Below are positions 37,666 to 51,975 of a stretch of 64,000 nucleotides of DNA, piece after piece; the first letter of the stretch is position 1; the number at the start of each line of letters is the position of its first letter. The DNA is from Taenia hydatigena (Eukaryota > Platyhelminthes > Cestoda > Cyclophyllidea > Taeniidae). The DNA lies in the NCBI GenBank assembly GCA_036345935.2, contig JADWOT020000005.1, positions 5,575,960 through 5,639,959 on the forward strand, in the 5' to 3' direction. The notes under the pieces are model-generated. The model was not told the origin of the DNA, made no database searches, and saw only the letters and a list, made by a program, of their open reading frames with translations. The translations under genes and the position numbers were made by a program.

Positions 37666-39714
37666 AAAAGACACCCCTCTGAGGTCGTCAAAGGCAAGTT
37701 CAATTAGGTCTTGTACTAATGGAAGGGTGACAAATGAATAGTGGGGGTGTTGTTGATGAGTGGAAAAAAACCTATGCAAAAGTGCTTGATGTTGGAGGAG
37801 GAAGAAGTAGATCCAGGAGCTGGCACGAGGCAGGACAGTGGCTGCGGTGCTGATCTGACGACAGTTTCTGCAACGTGAAGCCATACTTGCCGCGCAGTCT
37901 CCAACCCCTCAGTTTAAACGAATTGAGAGGTAAAATTGTTCATTTGTGCCGTGAGGTCAAATTGTGCAAACACGAGCGTTTGACATCTCTTGTGCATTCG
38001 CCTGAATAGTGGAGGTGGAAAAACTCACGGCACACTGGTTGTGTTAGTTTGACCTCTGAAAGCTCAATCAAGTGCATAATGCAAATGGACCACACAACCT
38101 TTGTGGCGCTACTGCGGCGAAATGAACTTCATAGTCCAGTGCTGCAAGTGACGTCCGCTGTCAGCCTTTTCATCTCGTGGGCGTAAGTTGTTTATGGTAA
38201 GAAAAACAACTGCGTCACTAATTAGTAGCTGCGTTTTGTATGGATTATCTTTTGAAGAGACTCTAAGATTCACCAGTGAGTCACGTTACAAGGGGATTTC
38301 GCTGATTTTTAGAAGGCAAGCTGTCAATCAAATGGTGCAAGTCTTCAGGAAATGTAAAACAAAGAGGAGTAAAAGACAAATGGCTCGAAATCACTTATTG
38401 TTCCCAAAAGTAAGTTTTGTCAATCTAGCTTCTAAAAGTCACTTTGTATGCCAATGATTGGGATATGAAAGAGTTAATAATTTTAACAACACAATGAAAT
38501 AATAAATACTGTTATGCCTATAGAGCAACTGTAAAAACGCATCTCCTCTCCATTTTTTTATGAGACCTCCTTTTGATGCAAAAAGAAAATTAAGTGTTTA
38601 TTTTCGTTAATCAATTCAAATGAAGTACAACGATGGTGTAAGAAGTCCTTCCTCGTTGTGTGAAGGAATTTGCATTTGATGGCGAAAAGGAGCCACATTT
38701 ACTGGGGTGAACTCGCTAGTTTGTCAAGACAAATTAAAAAGGGCCAAGATTCCCGCAAGGTTGATAAGACTAAGACTTTTATAAGCACGGATTTGGGGAT
38801 GGAGACATGGGTAGTCGTTTTGGCGAACAGGCGATAAGAAGGATAACGGGAGAAAGTGGAGCAGAGGGAGAAGTGATTATGAATGTTCCATCACCTTCAA
38901 TACGAGTGAAGAAAGATAGCGAACGCAGCCGACTGTTTACTCCAATAACTTGTATACTTCACTACCAATGAGGAGCATTGATCTGTTTCATTGTGCATTT
39001 TTCGTGAAGTCTCCTCTGGGACCATTAGTAGAAGGCAAAGCAGATCAGATGACAGGCTTGCTAGGACCGGATACAACCACTGTAACTGGCAACGGTGAAG
39101 TAAAAGAGGGAACAATCCAATGAAGGATAATCATTTGGAGTGAGTCGACCTCGTGCCGTGGAGACGTGCCTACCTCGCCTTATTTGTAACTATAAAATAC
39201 CATAATCTAGAATAACAACATTAATTCCATGAAACGACGGCAAAATGAAGTCACTTTTTTACGTCACACTGATAGTTTTCTAATAAGCGTTGCTCTGTCC
39301 TTTTAGTTCTTTAGAGAACGGATGACATAAATGCTCAGGATTCTACTGAAGTGAATTCAGTAGGGCTTGGCTTATTGCTTTCAGTCTGGAATCAGAAATG
39401 CAAAAAGGTGATTGATCGTGTTTCAACTCGTTTTTTGCTAAAAATTGTTCAATGAAACGCGTTTCCAGGCCATGCCATTAATATTAAAAACCCCGAATTA
39501 ATTGTTATTGATAAACCTTTCATTAACGATACAGCATATTTCACGTCTGGCGAGGGCTTAAGGCTCTGAAGAAAAAAACAAAAGCACAGACGGCAGTTTA
39601 AAGGCCAAGGATGTAATAAGCCGGGGGCTCCACCTCAAAACATCATCACTATCACCATTTCAGAATTTTCTACATTTTTGAATGACAGCTGGATGCGCAT
39701 AAAGTTGGACGGAC

Positions 39715-39860
39715 ATGGAGTGGACAAACGGGGGGATGGATGGAGGGCTGGATAAAGTGGTAGACAGACATGCAGATGACATCACAGAGGTGGATGAATA
39801 GATGAATGCACACGGGGTGGATGGATGGACCGTTGATGAATTGATAGATAGATAGGTATA
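39715..39860. repeat. Degenerate GGAT-type minisatellite
   Basis: Irregular repeats of GGATGGA, GATGAAT and GATAGATA units. Similar tracts occur near 35060-35190, 44757-44935 and, on the other strand, 49650-49715. Confidence 0.7.
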
Positions 39861-41820
39861 CAATTCATCCAAATTTTAAAACTCCCTAAACTTCCATTGC
39901 CAAGGAGCTTTATATTACTATTCTACTTCAGCAATAGCCTGTTTCACGTATGTGAATTCTCATTGGCCTTAACAATGCATTCTCATTCATTTCTTTTTCC
40001 TCAATTCAAGGACTGTTATACACACTTCGATTTGCGCACCAAGAGCGCGTTAGAAGAGCCATCCACCCATCCGTTGCCTCGGTCAAGTCATCCAGCTCGA
40101 CTGCCAAATTTGTCATTGACAAGCCATTTGGAAGAGTTGATAAGCGCGGAGTCCAGACAGTAATCACCGAAGTTTGGTGACTTGTCAATCATATGGTGGG
40201 AACCCTCCCTCTACCGCTTCCTCGCGGCCATTGTCCCGCCGCCCACCCAAAGGATAAAGGGGAAACAGTTGACCGCACAGAGCAACCATGCAAGGACCCA
40301 TGAAAGCTATTTCCCACCGCCTTGACTAGTCAGTGCGATGAGACCTTCACTGAGACAGCAGATTCTAGGCATTACGCCAAACTGACCTCCAAATTCGATT
40401 TAGTGCAGAAGTCAGCTCAACCTACTGGTTTTCCCACCAACGACGGGTCTGTCCACTGAGCATCAACACCGTCGATGCCGCCTCACCTCCTGGTACCATT
40501 GGAGCTATCACTTGACAACTAAATGCCATTGATCGCTTTGTCATCCACCTGTTCTGCAACACTGGCAGTTTATTTGCTCTATGATCCCATCTTGACAATG
40601 GTGCCTATCAATCAGTCCTGCCACCCGTCAGTCCCCATGGCAAATGATTTCAGAGTATTCAGGTCAGATGTGGCTTCAATCGTCGAGGTTGCAGCAACTG
40701 TCAACAGTGAACGTGGCGACCTTGGTGACCATCCCGTCGTGCCGCCGCTGACTCCACCGTCCGTAATAAACGTCTACCTCATGAAGTGAGCCAAAGGAAA
40801 CTCGACAGCTGTCACGCAGGGACCCGGAACCCTCCCTGAGGCTGTAAAACGTCATAAAACAGTTGTAAAAGGCGCGCCAATAACCTGCTGAACGGCAAGA
40901 ATCGGTGACCCGCAGAACGAAAAGCAAACTTAAACAAACACAAAATAGACTTTATTTTATAAGTGCTGTTTTACAATTCGTATCTTCCATACAAGCACAG
41001 GCACATTTATTTGTTTCACAAAAGCCAAGATTGTTTCACTTTATTCTTTTCCGAAATTTATTTACCGAATAAAAATTAGGGAAATATTTTGGTCGTTCGC
41101 AAATATGCTGAAAAGTACTTATAATTATCACTTAACTTTAAAATGCAATATGCTTAATTATTTTCAATCTAAACGAGTCGGCCAGTTAGATAAAGATCCT
41201 GTTATATTTACATAAATTGCAGATGAACTTTTCTTTGATTATCTAGATGATCATGCAAAGACCTCCACGCAAATGGCTTTGCACGTATTCACCTGATGAG
41301 CCAATTATTCGTAGGCTTCTATACAGTAGTACAAACCGAACGTAAAGCCAGCGCACGGAAAAGTTGGGATGCTTCTGCCCTCCCCCCCCCTCCCCCTGAA
41401 AGTACTGGCGCTGAGTGGAACTATATGTTGTGTGAGGACTCAATCGTTCGAGTAGCTTAACATGTAATTAAACAAAGCACCAAATTGGAAAACACAACAT
41501 GCAGTTTTCGTTCGCTTCTGCCTCGTAGGGGACCTGTAAATTTCAGACCACTACTCCATACTCCCTTAATTTTAAGGCACACTTCATTATCCCCTCCAGT
41601 GCTTTCCATCCACGTTAACTTCACTCGCATGGCATTAATTGGTGGTGGAACCCGGTACACGTGACCTGGTCGGTTTTAATCCGCTAAATTTACCCCATCT
41701 GCATTGAGTACTCACTTCTTGAGAGACGTTTGAACAAATTTTTGGAACCTTAAAAATAAACTTATGAAGCACAATGGTAATTCAGGCTGTATTTAAAAAA
41801 ACCAAAGTAAAACATCCCAA

Positions 41821-42170
<350 letters not shown>

Positions 42171-42230
42171 GCTATCAGCTTAGTACTGCTGCCTCTTGGT
42201 GGGTCTGACATTGTGAGGCTAGACGCGACC

Positions 42231-42237
42231 TTATATA
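42231..42237 (-). promoter_or_regulatory. TATA box of LC8 gene 1
   Basis: TATATAA on the minus strand, 61 nt before the start codon. The other well-preserved cluster members have TATA-like motifs at similar distances. Confidence 0.6.
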
Positions 42238-43022
42238 CTCCGGTGTGATGACTCTGTTTTCAGTAGCTTGGCCTCAGGCGCCTCAAACACCAACACCTCA
42301 TGTGCTCCATACAGGTGATTGCAAGGTGTGCACATTCCTAATTTCACCCAATGAACCCGCTTTTTCTTCTTTCTAAGTCTTCCCACAGAATATGGTTTCC
42401 AAATTACAATGCGATCTAAAACCAAAGGCTGGAGGGAGATTTTTTAGTCCTTACTTGCCAGGATTGATTTGGCAATGTCTTAGGTGTCTTTTGACAAAAC
42501 CAGGCTCCTCTAATCTTGATCAAGGTAATGACAAGGATGGTGAAAGTCATTTGTCATTTACATCAAGAATGATTTGATGGGTGGGTTAATTCAGCAAATT
42601 ATTCTCTCAGCCGACGATATATGACTATCATAGCTTGACCTCGGGATAAATGAGTTGGAGTTTACATAATCATTCATTTTTGTACGTCCATTACACATGA
42701 ACTGACACCCACCTATCAGTGGTCCCTCAGGCAAGGACAATCGCCCTCCGCTCCCCATTTTTTATCAATCCTTTTTGGGATTTGACCTAAAAGAATAGGT
42801 CAAACCTTGGTATACCCTGGTATTGGACATTCTGGAGACAGGACACCTCCAAATTCCAGGTGCTAGGATGTCAATCAACACCTTGACACCCTCTTGTCCT
42901 TCCCTCATACCACTCTCAATTTTTCCGCCCAAAATAAATTCCCGTTTACTTCATCACACAAATTAGGCTCTAGGACATCTGTAATTGCAATAACAAAGTT
43001 TTCATCCTTCTTCTTCCACCTC

Positions 43023-43354
43023 TCAGCCAGCTTTGAAGAGGAGAACGGAGAGGTTACCCAGCATGAAGTAGATAAAGCGTCTCGCTTCATATGTGACATA
43101 GCTGCAACCAGGAGAGGAGAGTGGAGTAAGAGAAAGAAAAGAAGGAAAAGGCGTACCTACCTAACATAATTTAGACCCACAATGCAATGCCAGGTGTGGG
43201 AATACTTGCGGTCAAACTCGGCCTTAATGTAGGTGGCGATGTCCCGCTCAACAACATTCCTGCTCAAAGCATCTTTGGCCACGTCTACAGCATCCTGTTG
43301 CATGACGTCAGGCATGTCGACACTCTTGATGATCGCCTTGTTGTATACCTCCAT
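43023..43354 (-). CDS. DYNLL-like: Dynein light chain LC8 family, gene 2 (diverged)
   Basis: Exon 1 is 43354-43161 and exon 2 is 43101-43023; the intron is 59 nt and the product 90 residues. Motifs are [14 protein letters not shown], the helix [16 protein letters not shown] and [12 protein letters not shown], then [17 protein letters not shown] and SVLLFKAG. It differs from canonical LC8 in the groove region: THETK becomes TYEAR and [11 protein letters not shown] becomes [11 protein letters not shown]. This suggests changed partner choice. The start at ATG 43354 is preferred over upstream non-ATG frame extension, because it matches the family and sits about 42 nt from a TATA motif. Confidence 0.92.
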
Positions 43355-43395
43355 GGCTACTGTGCCCCTACCCAACTTACGAGCTGAAGGTTAAG

Positions 43396-43403
43396 TATTT
43401 ATA
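43396..43403 (-). promoter_or_regulatory. TATA box of LC8 gene 2
   Basis: TATAAATA on the minus strand, 42 nt before the start codon. Confidence 0.6.
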
Positions 43404-46296
43404 AGTGGGAAAACACACCGTCTCGTAAGGTAAATTGAGTGCTCTATAATCATAAATTGCGCCTTTTATGGGCCTGGTGTGGGAGTTTCTAGGGTTCCAA
43501 GTTGCCTTTTTTGTTGTAACTAAGCTTGCTTCAACACCTCGCTCTAGCCAATAGGCTTTCACCTATGAGGTCATGATGGTGCAACCTTTAGTAGGAATTG
43601 GATCAATTGTTTAAGGTCATTCCAAACAAAGACCTTGAAGTGTCGCTTCTGTCCATTCAGTCTAAGAGTCATCGCATGCTGTCCAGACAACGGTAAGGGC
43701 TACGGCGCCTCTCTGATGCAGTCTGTGGTGAATAAAGTCACCTCACCGATCCTCACACAAGGCGGCTTTGGCACAGTCAACTGTAACAGGCAGACATTTG
43801 ACTGATGAAGGCATTTTTAGCAGTGGGGGAATTCCAAGCCACCACAACGCATAACCAGTCCATCCTAGGGTGACTGGGCCCACCTGGCTAATCTCTTAGG
43901 TTAGAGCATTTCAAGCAACTCTCTGCCCTGAGACAATAGCGAATTATGACTCCTGACACGGTTTCTACACCTTCAAAGGGCATCACTTGGCTACGGCTGC
44001 TGACGTCTAAGACAGTTACCCTTCAACACATAAAAGTTCACTCTAAAAGGCGAGTAAACGCTCTTCGTTGTGTATTTTGATGAAATTTTGCTTTGATAGA
44101 CAGCCTACAACCTTCTGACTCAATAATCTTGCCTTCTCATTATTGACAGAGCATTTTACTTTCAAATAATGGATGGCAAATCTTGTAAGGCAATAAAGGG
44201 GTAAGTACAGCCTTCCAGCCAGAAGTTCAAGGTAGTCGAAGCGCCTTCGATGTGAATTCAAAAGGTTGACCCTTTGAAGTGAAGGTGTAAAAGCCATCTA
44301 TCTCGCATTTGGAGAGGTTTATTTTCTGTCTCACCAACATCTCGTTGATGGGACAAGTTGGCGTACATGACAACTGTGATCACTGATTAGGTGGCCGCTA
44401 TACAGCTCGTTTCAACGACTCATTTCACTTTGTGGAGGGACTTGGACAGATGTGGGGAGAGATTCAGACGGTGGGACACGGATGTGTGTCAGCCTTTTGG
44501 ATATGGTGACATTCAAAAGACATTTCGATGCTCTTTTCGCCGGATGTAAAAGACGAAGATGAGCCTTCTTCTTTTTTTAGAAACGAGGATGACTAGCGGT
44601 ATGGTGGCAGGAAAGTCCAAGGTAGGTGGAATAAAAAAAATGGGAGACAACTCCTTCAAGTCCAAAGTGGACATCGATACGATGTCTTGGCCTGAGTACT
44701 AGGCGGTCGTATGGCCACATAGATGATAGGCAGGAGAAATTGTGGGAAAAATAATTGTGGTGGGTGGATGGACAGACAGATGGATGGATGGATACGAAAT
44801 GGATAAGTAGATAGTTGGACTCGAGATGGATGGATTGCTGTTGATGGATCCAAGGTGGATGGAAGGATGTGGAATAAGTTTATGGGTAGGTACAAAATGG
44901 AGAGATATATGATGGATATAGGATGGATAAGAGTAGGTACTCCGCGCCTTGTCATAAATACCATCCTGTATTATGGTTTACAATGGTATTTACAACAATG
45001 AATAGGGCATTTAAGAAAGCTCTAGGTGCTCATCATCTTTTGGCATCAAAAACTATCCAAAACTCAGCCACTACTTCACATACCTTCTGCGCCTGGAAAG
45101 CCGTCCACTATTATATGTGGCGTGCCCACTCGCCGACGCAGCAACCATGGAACGTACCACCAAAATCCAACCAAAGGAAAGCACTTCTGTTGAAGGATAC
45201 AACTGCATTAGTGGAATTAAATGTCAGAAGTCTCACCCAGAGGAAAAATTAAATTGAATTAATTTGCATAAGCGAATTGGAAGAAGAATGAGAGTGGATG
45301 GAAGCATGTGTGTCTTGGCGACATCCAGCACGGACTCTGGCTAAGTATATCGATGCTGGTTAAATAAGGGCAGCAAAACCCTTCAATGAGTCGAAGGAGA
45401 TCCTAATCTTGTCATTTTACACGACACAAAGTTAACTCCATTCCTGTCTTTTTCTTTTATTTTCCTTGGCATTCCAGGATGGAAGTGAAATAAATGTCTC
45501 CTCAATAAAATTAGAAGCATTCCCTTCTTTTAAATATCCTAGCTATTTTGTTTTATTTTCTGCATTAATCTCCCCTCTCTAGTAGGCGAATCATCCATCT
45601 CGCATCATTGTAGGTACATTTGTCATGCGTCACACATATGCGACGCCCGGATTTCACACCTTAGTCTCCACGGGCGCGTTGATGTGCCATATTAACAAAA
45701 TGATCTGGAAAAAATAACGCCGATGCTTGATGTACTTAGTACTAGGTCACTTACACTCACTGAATTGGATAGGTCATTGATGGAAGCGTTGGTAGCACTG
45801 GAGGATTTTCCATTAATTGTCCTTCGTACGCATGGCGTAGTGAAATGAATGTCGGATCTTATCTGCTAGTACCCAAATTAACACTTTGGCTTCACTTCAA
45901 CCAGATTAAACATCCGCTTACAAGTGTTATGCTAGTTACTTCTTCATTTCCCACTTATCCACTCCAAAGACGAAGGTTTTGACAACCACGTAGTAACCCT
46001 AAGAAGCAGAAAGCATTGATAAGATCAAACGAGTAAACCCGCCTCATTATTCACCTCTCTACAGCACTCCAAATACCACCTGAAAATCCACTTAGCTCAA
46101 ATTCATTCAACACATTATCAGTCGATTTTATGGACATAAAATAATCCCGAGTGGAAGGTGAAAGATGGTGGGGAGAAGAAAAAGAAGGAGGGACTGGGAA
46201 AAGTGGAAGAGGAGGAAATAACATCTAAGCCCCAAATGTACAAACATCCGATTGTCAGAGGAGCAGGTGGAGGCAGAGGAGGCGGAACAGTGACAC
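43404..46296. other. Spacer between LC8 genes 2 and 3
   Basis: Apart from the minisatellite at 44757-44935, nothing assignable was found. A 109-codon frame at 44923-45252 has no motif support. Confidence 0.45.
44757..44935. repeat. Degenerate GGAT-type minisatellite
   Basis: About 180 nt of imperfect GGATGGAT, ATGGATA and GATGGATGG units, the same style as 39715-39860. Confidence 0.7.
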
Positions 46297-46637
<341 letters not shown>

Positions 46638-46699
46638 TGCAGACAGCGCAGCTTCACTTCGTCGGCCCTGATTGTGGCTGAGGCCGTTTGGCTCCACTC

Positions 46700-46706
46700 T
46701 TAAATA
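46700..46706 (-). promoter_or_regulatory. TATA-like box of LC8 gene 3
   Basis: TATTTAA on the minus strand, 63 nt before the start codon. Confidence 0.5.
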
Positions 46707-46766
46707 GTCTGAAGAGTGCTTAGTAGCTTGGCCTCAACAGACCCCTCTACTGCGCCTGACTGCAAA

Positions 46767-46800
46767 TGTGTGTGTGTGTGTGTGCGTGTGTGAGTGTGTG
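46767..46800. repeat. Imperfect (TG)n microsatellite
   Basis: TG dinucleotides interrupted by TGCG and TGAG, just upstream of LC8 gene 3. Confidence 0.9.
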
Positions 46801-48903
46801 CTAGAGAGAGAACCAACGAGCTGGCCAAAAGGCGTTTGTTACTACGACTTGTGTGAGTGAGCGCACACTCGGTAACTCAATCCGTAGCCTACAACTGCGT
46901 CGATTTAAATGACTGCGTGTACGGGTGTGTATGTTTGACAAAATTGGAGTTCGCACATTTGTTTAACTTAGCTCCAGCGCATTGTGAATTTGTTCAAAAT
47001 GAAATATAATGTGAGGAGGAGAAAATAGGTGGTTCTTCTTCGCCGTGTCTCTATGTGCAATTGGAAGTTTCCAACCTAAATTAATAAATCCTTTTGGGTG
47101 AGATTTTTCGAACTTTAATGAATAATACTTCATGAGTTACCCAGAATCCTTCCATCAAAAAGCGGGAAAAAACCTGTGACTTTAAAATCCAAAGGCCTAA
47201 GAAAGTGCAGCCACCATTTGACTACAATCAGCGAGATGATTGCGTTTGCACAAAACTCAAGCTTTTCATCGCACACTCATGAACTTTTCAGGTCAAGCAT
47301 TTAGCGCAGAATCTTTTACACATAGTTACTGATTTACCCTCTACATCTACAGTTGAATGGCTGACTTGTGGTGAAAGCCGGCTTTTGTTCTGCTGTGCAT
47401 GACTCTTTGCCTATTTGGATACCAAAGACATTTACCCATCGTTTAATCATTAAGTATTAGAGAATGCAAAACTTTCTGGGATTGTTACCTAATGGATTAT
47501 TGTACGCATCGCTTATCTGAGTGTTTTATTCCGTTGGTTAAAGTAAAGCTTAATTAGGAGTGGTGCTCCATAGATATTATGATGCATATTATGTCATGGG
47601 CATCAAGCCTTACGTCTCCAATTGGTCAAGTGTAATTTGAACCTCATCAAACAATTTGTCAAACTGTTTGCCTACATTCAGCGCAAATGTTTGATAATTG
47701 AGAAGTAAAACGCTCACTATTAAGCCTGTGGGACTCACTATATGTTGATTATGGCCTTCGACTTGATTAAAGAAAAAGCTATGCATCAAGATTAGGTACT
47801 ACGATTTTTAGGCCTATTTTTGCACGAGTCCGGTTAATAAAGCTGGGTTATTAAAGGTTTGTAGTTTTAATCATGAAAATAACGGATTTGGCTTTAGGAA
47901 TAGACGATTTAGGGTCATTGGAATGCCAATCCTGGGAGAGCAAATTACCTAGGTCTTTCAAACCGGAATTATGCTTAGTAATCTACTTTTGACACTTAAA
48001 GAACGCGCGGTAATGGTAGCGATTTCAGTCCACTTTTACAAGTTTAATACACAGGAGACAGTATTGCATGTTTCCGCTTACTTTATTTTTGAGGTTAGCG
48101 AAGTTGTCCTCCCCAAGCAAATAAATAGAATGATTTTGCATCATTAAATTCAAAGCATTTAGGGACCTAGTTAACTGGATGCACTGATTGTGCAAAAAAG
48201 ATCGCTCAGTAAGTAGTTCTCATTGTAACTGGGAGACAAACTAGCCCTTAATGGATCAGCAGTCATTTGTATAAACAATAAACCTGATTGCTTGTTAATC
48301 TTTTGCCAAAAATGTACGCCCAATATCCCATAATTGCTTCGAGTAGTCATTTCCAAAAGCACAATTCTAGTAAACGCTTCAAGGGATCGGCTCGCTAAAT
48401 GTCATACTGTTTTCAAATGATTTAAAATCATAACATCCCTTAAATCGTTAATGCATATTTGCCATACATAACTCCAAAACTGCCCCGAAACACACCTAAT
48501 TGAACAAAATGGTGCCATTTTACAAGACAGAAGAACCCATACTTCTTGTTTACTTCTATTTTCGCAAATTTTGAATAAAGCCTTGCAAGTTGGATTAAGG
48601 CTCTTGTGACCCAGAGGACAACCCTAAAGACACGTTTTCAACAATATTTTCATTTTCGATGGTTAAAAAGTGATTATATTATCTAGGAAACATTATTAAC
48701 CACAGGGATGCGGAATTAAATTTCATCTCTTCTTATCTCGTTGCGTTTCATATCACTTCCTCATCGCAAAGAGGATGCACACACAAAGTTGAAAACGCAG
48801 ATTTGCCAGGAGGACGTGATCGTATAATGCACTATCCGAACCGTCACCTCAACTCTACTGCGCAATTGCAGTGTCCGAGGCCAGATTACTGAGACCTGCG
48901 GCC
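46801..48903. other. Spacer between the minus-strand and plus-strand LC8 genes
   Basis: An AT-rich stretch between divergent LC8 genes 3 and 4. No coding sequence was recognised; the promoters of both neighbours should lie at its ends. Confidence 0.45.
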
Positions 48904-48910
48904 TATAAAA
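48904..48910 (+). promoter_or_regulatory. TATA box of the LC8 pseudogene (gene 4)
   Basis: TATAAAA, 49 nt before the ATG. It is preserved although the coding region is broken. Confidence 0.6.
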
Positions 48911-48958
48911 GTTAGGCGTCTCCATTGCTTTGACTCAACCCCGCCAACACCATTAGTC

Positions 48959-49269
48959 ATGGAGGCCACCAAGGCGATTGTAAAGAGCACCGATACGTCC
49001 GAGAAGATACAGCAACGTGCGATAGAGTGTGCTGAAGAGGCGCTGGATCAGTATAACATTGAGAAGGAACTTGCTGCGCACATATAGAAGTTCTTTGACA
49101 AGGAATTCTCTTCTACCTGGCACTGTGTGGTCGGAAGGAATTTCGGCAGATTTGACAGTTAAGTAATTTGAGGCTCTGCTTCCTTCCTAGCCATGTCAAT
49201 CATGAGGCGGAAAAATTTGACTACTTCCACATCGATCATGTTGCCATCTTGCTGTACAAGTCGGGATAG
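48959..49269 (+). pseudogene. LC8 dynein light chain pseudogene, gene 4
   Basis: Exon 1 (48959-49149) is clearly LC8 ([37 protein letters not shown]). It is interrupted by an in-frame TAG at 49085-49087, where the family has Lys (HIKKEFD). The splice donor after TTCGGCAG has become AT instead of GT, so the 41-nt intron to the acceptor CCTAG (49186-49190) can no longer be removed normally. Exon 2 (49191-49269) still has the 79-nt length and a full frame (HVNHEAEKFDYFHIDHVAIL, then LYKSG and stop). Two independent lesions support loss of function. A TATA box remains, so transcripts could still exist. Confidence 0.9.
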
Positions 49270-51975
49270 AAAGTTTATTAGATCTGTTTAATTTATTCGG
49301 TTTCTCTCACATTCTTCACTCATTATCTTCCCACCACCAGGCCAAGAATGCGGTGATGTTCATCGCCCCTCAGGTTAACCAAGGATGCAGGTACCGGGAT
49401 AAAAATTGTGAATTTTATGCTGGTTGAAATGCACTATTAAATGCAGAAGTAAATTTTGAAAATATATACGAATTGGGCCTCTAATTTTGCAGAGTCAAAA
49501 TTTTTGACCGATAGCCAATAAGCTGGCAGATAACCTCGAATAGGGTAGTGCTTCTGTTTTACGAGGTTAAAAGCAATTTTTTTACTTACAACGCTGCTAT
49601 TAAGGCCACTCCGGGTTCCTTTCATTTATTGTCCATCTATCGACCTAGCCAAGCGTCTCAATTCCATCCATCCAGAACCCATCCCTTCCACATCCACCAG
49701 TCCACCCACTGATCCACCTGGGATTCTTGCTGTTAGTTATCCATCTCGTAGGTGACCATGTGTTAATCTAGTGCTGTTGTTAAGGGGTGACAATAATCAC
49801 TTGGAGGTGACTACAAGAGGTAGCGACTGGACGTTATCTGCCCCTTTTTTCCACCTCGTTCCATTCCACTCCACCGTAGCGTGCGCAATGAGGTGGCAGT
49901 GGTGTGTTGATGCTCGATGAAGTTTGGTTCTTGCCTCAGGCGACTGAAGTGGATAAAAAGGGAAGTGTTTGAGAGTAAATAACTGCTAACTAAATATTTT
50001 GCAAGTAAAAATCCTCAAATTGGAAGAGGGACTTTTCACGTTTAAAGAGGGCTACTTTAGTCCTGTTCGTAAGGTTCATTCAACCAAAATCTTTCAAATA
50101 TGCGGATCCAAAACAATGAAATGGTAGATTGCGTATCAATCTACTCGATCGTCGTCTCAATAAGGTACCACCTATTATCTGTTACAAAATGCACAGTAGT
50201 GGCGACATCAATACTACTTATGCGAATTAAAAGCGCCCGATAAGAACCTAACAAATGACATTTTGAGCAGGGTGCTTGGGCTAAGTAAAATTCACTAGAA
50301 ACGTCTATCAACGAAACGACGATGTGAATGTTTGGACCATGCGAATATGCTGCTCATAAATGTATTTCAGCAGGGCTTATTTAAACCGACTTATTATTAT
50401 TCCTTAAATTTCGTTGATAATGAAATTAGTCTCATTAATTTTGTGTTATTTTTTGCAAAATACCAATTCGTTAAACAGCCCCCCAATGCAAACTGAAAAG
50501 CTGCATCTAATGCAAAATGATCCTATTCATTTTTGAAGTTTGTCAAAGGCTTAGCGAAAAATTAGATGTAGGCTGTGAGGTTGAGATAATGAGGAGAAGA
50601 AGAGAGTTGGTAAGCTTCAGTCGGTCATTTGTAACTTCCAAGACCAGACTCATGATAAGTCACTACTGCTTATCTGGCATTTAGCTTGACTTCTTTTCCC
50701 AGTCTCTTGAAATGAAACAGTGATTCGGTGCTTGAGGCCTCCCTGAATAAAACGAAAGGCCATAACGTAAAATTTTTAATATTCTCGCAGATGTAGGAGA
50801 GTTTTTTAAAATGCGCTATAAATGTGGTAATGTGGTGCTTGGTTACCTTATCTCAGAATTTTTGAATTCTATCCCGGAGGCGCGACCTTCTAGCCGCGAC
50901 AATAACTGCACAGAGCCAAAATGGCTTTTTACTAATAACTAAGATGACGAACAAATTTTATCCCAAGCCTGTTTAAAAAGCTGGTTAACTCTGAATAATA
51001 GAAAATTGAAGGCGGGAAGCATTTTTTGGCCTTCATAAAAATTTGATGGTCATAAGTTCTGGCTTGTCAATAGTTATAAAGGCCACGAATGCTTGTTGTC
51101 TCAGCTTGAAGCAGAAGCAGCATGTTAGTAGGTTCTAGTGAGCAAAATCATAGGGCAGAGTCAAAAAAAGGTAATAGTTTAATGCTAGTGTTTCAAGTCC
51201 TCGTGGTTTAAACACTCTAGCACTTTTCTGCTTTGGTCAGCAGCCCATTCCACCACCTGATAATTTAAAAAGCTTTATTAGAGTGTCACAGATTTGATGA
51301 GTGAGTCTCTTACTTTTATGGCAACTCACTCCATTAAGATTCTGGATTTACTTTTAAAATAACGATTTATAGCGAATCGCTCACTAATAAATAATACTAA
51401 ATGTTATTTACGATTGAAACGTAGTTATTCCAAATTGCATGCCAGCCCCTACTTAAATAGTTTCAGTAGATTAGTTCAAGAAGTGAATTTAGAATGAGCA
51501 GAGTGGTAAAAGATAGAAGCTCAAAGGGCAACCACGCAGTGCACTGTTTAATGGATTTCTACGCCCAAAAGTATGAGACGCAACAGTTTTAGATGGCGGT
51601 TCGTAGGTGTCACAAATACGTGGCACTAGTTTATTTTCAGTTTAGTCTAAAAGGTTCGTACCAAGTCGCACGCCGGGAAAGATTTAAAAATGTTGAGTAA
51701 TAAAGAACTATTGTGATTTTGACAAAATTGCATGTAAAAATTTGACTAATTAATGCTATTCTTATTATAACCACTTCAAATTAACTCGACTTGGCATCAC
51801 TAATTTAACCAGTGGTAACAACTCTTAGCCCATAAAATTTGGGTGAAATCATGTCTCTCTGCCGCCACGAGCTTTTGAAGCGCACTCTTTTTATTTGCCA
51901 CACCGCACCTCAACCTTCTGTAGTAAAGAAGCCACCCAGACACGAAATGCACATTTTACTTTGTTCGCATATAGG
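49270..51975. other. Spacer between LC8 loci 4 and 5
   Basis: An AT-rich stretch. A CCATC-type minisatellite tract (reverse of the GGAT repeats) lies at about 49650-49715. No gene was recognised. Confidence 0.45.

Larger units (their letters stand above)
29638..41820. other. Gene-poor 12 kb between ZIP copy 2 and the LC8 cluster
   Basis: No protein family was recognised on either strand. The first kilobase should contain the ZIP copy 2 3' UTR. The region contains a 24-base G run, a candidate orphan exon at 31163-31275, loose GGATGAAT-type repeats near 35060-35190, a perfect palindrome at 37635-37665 and a GGAT-type minisatellite at 39715-39860. The longest open frame (37411-37884, minus, 157 codons) runs through the palindrome and has no motif support. 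Confidence 0.5.

Noticed and set aside
37411..37884. 157-codon minus-strand frame
   Set aside because: It is the longest frame in the gene desert but has no recognisable domain and no splice or promoter support. It also runs through the palindrome. Probably chance.
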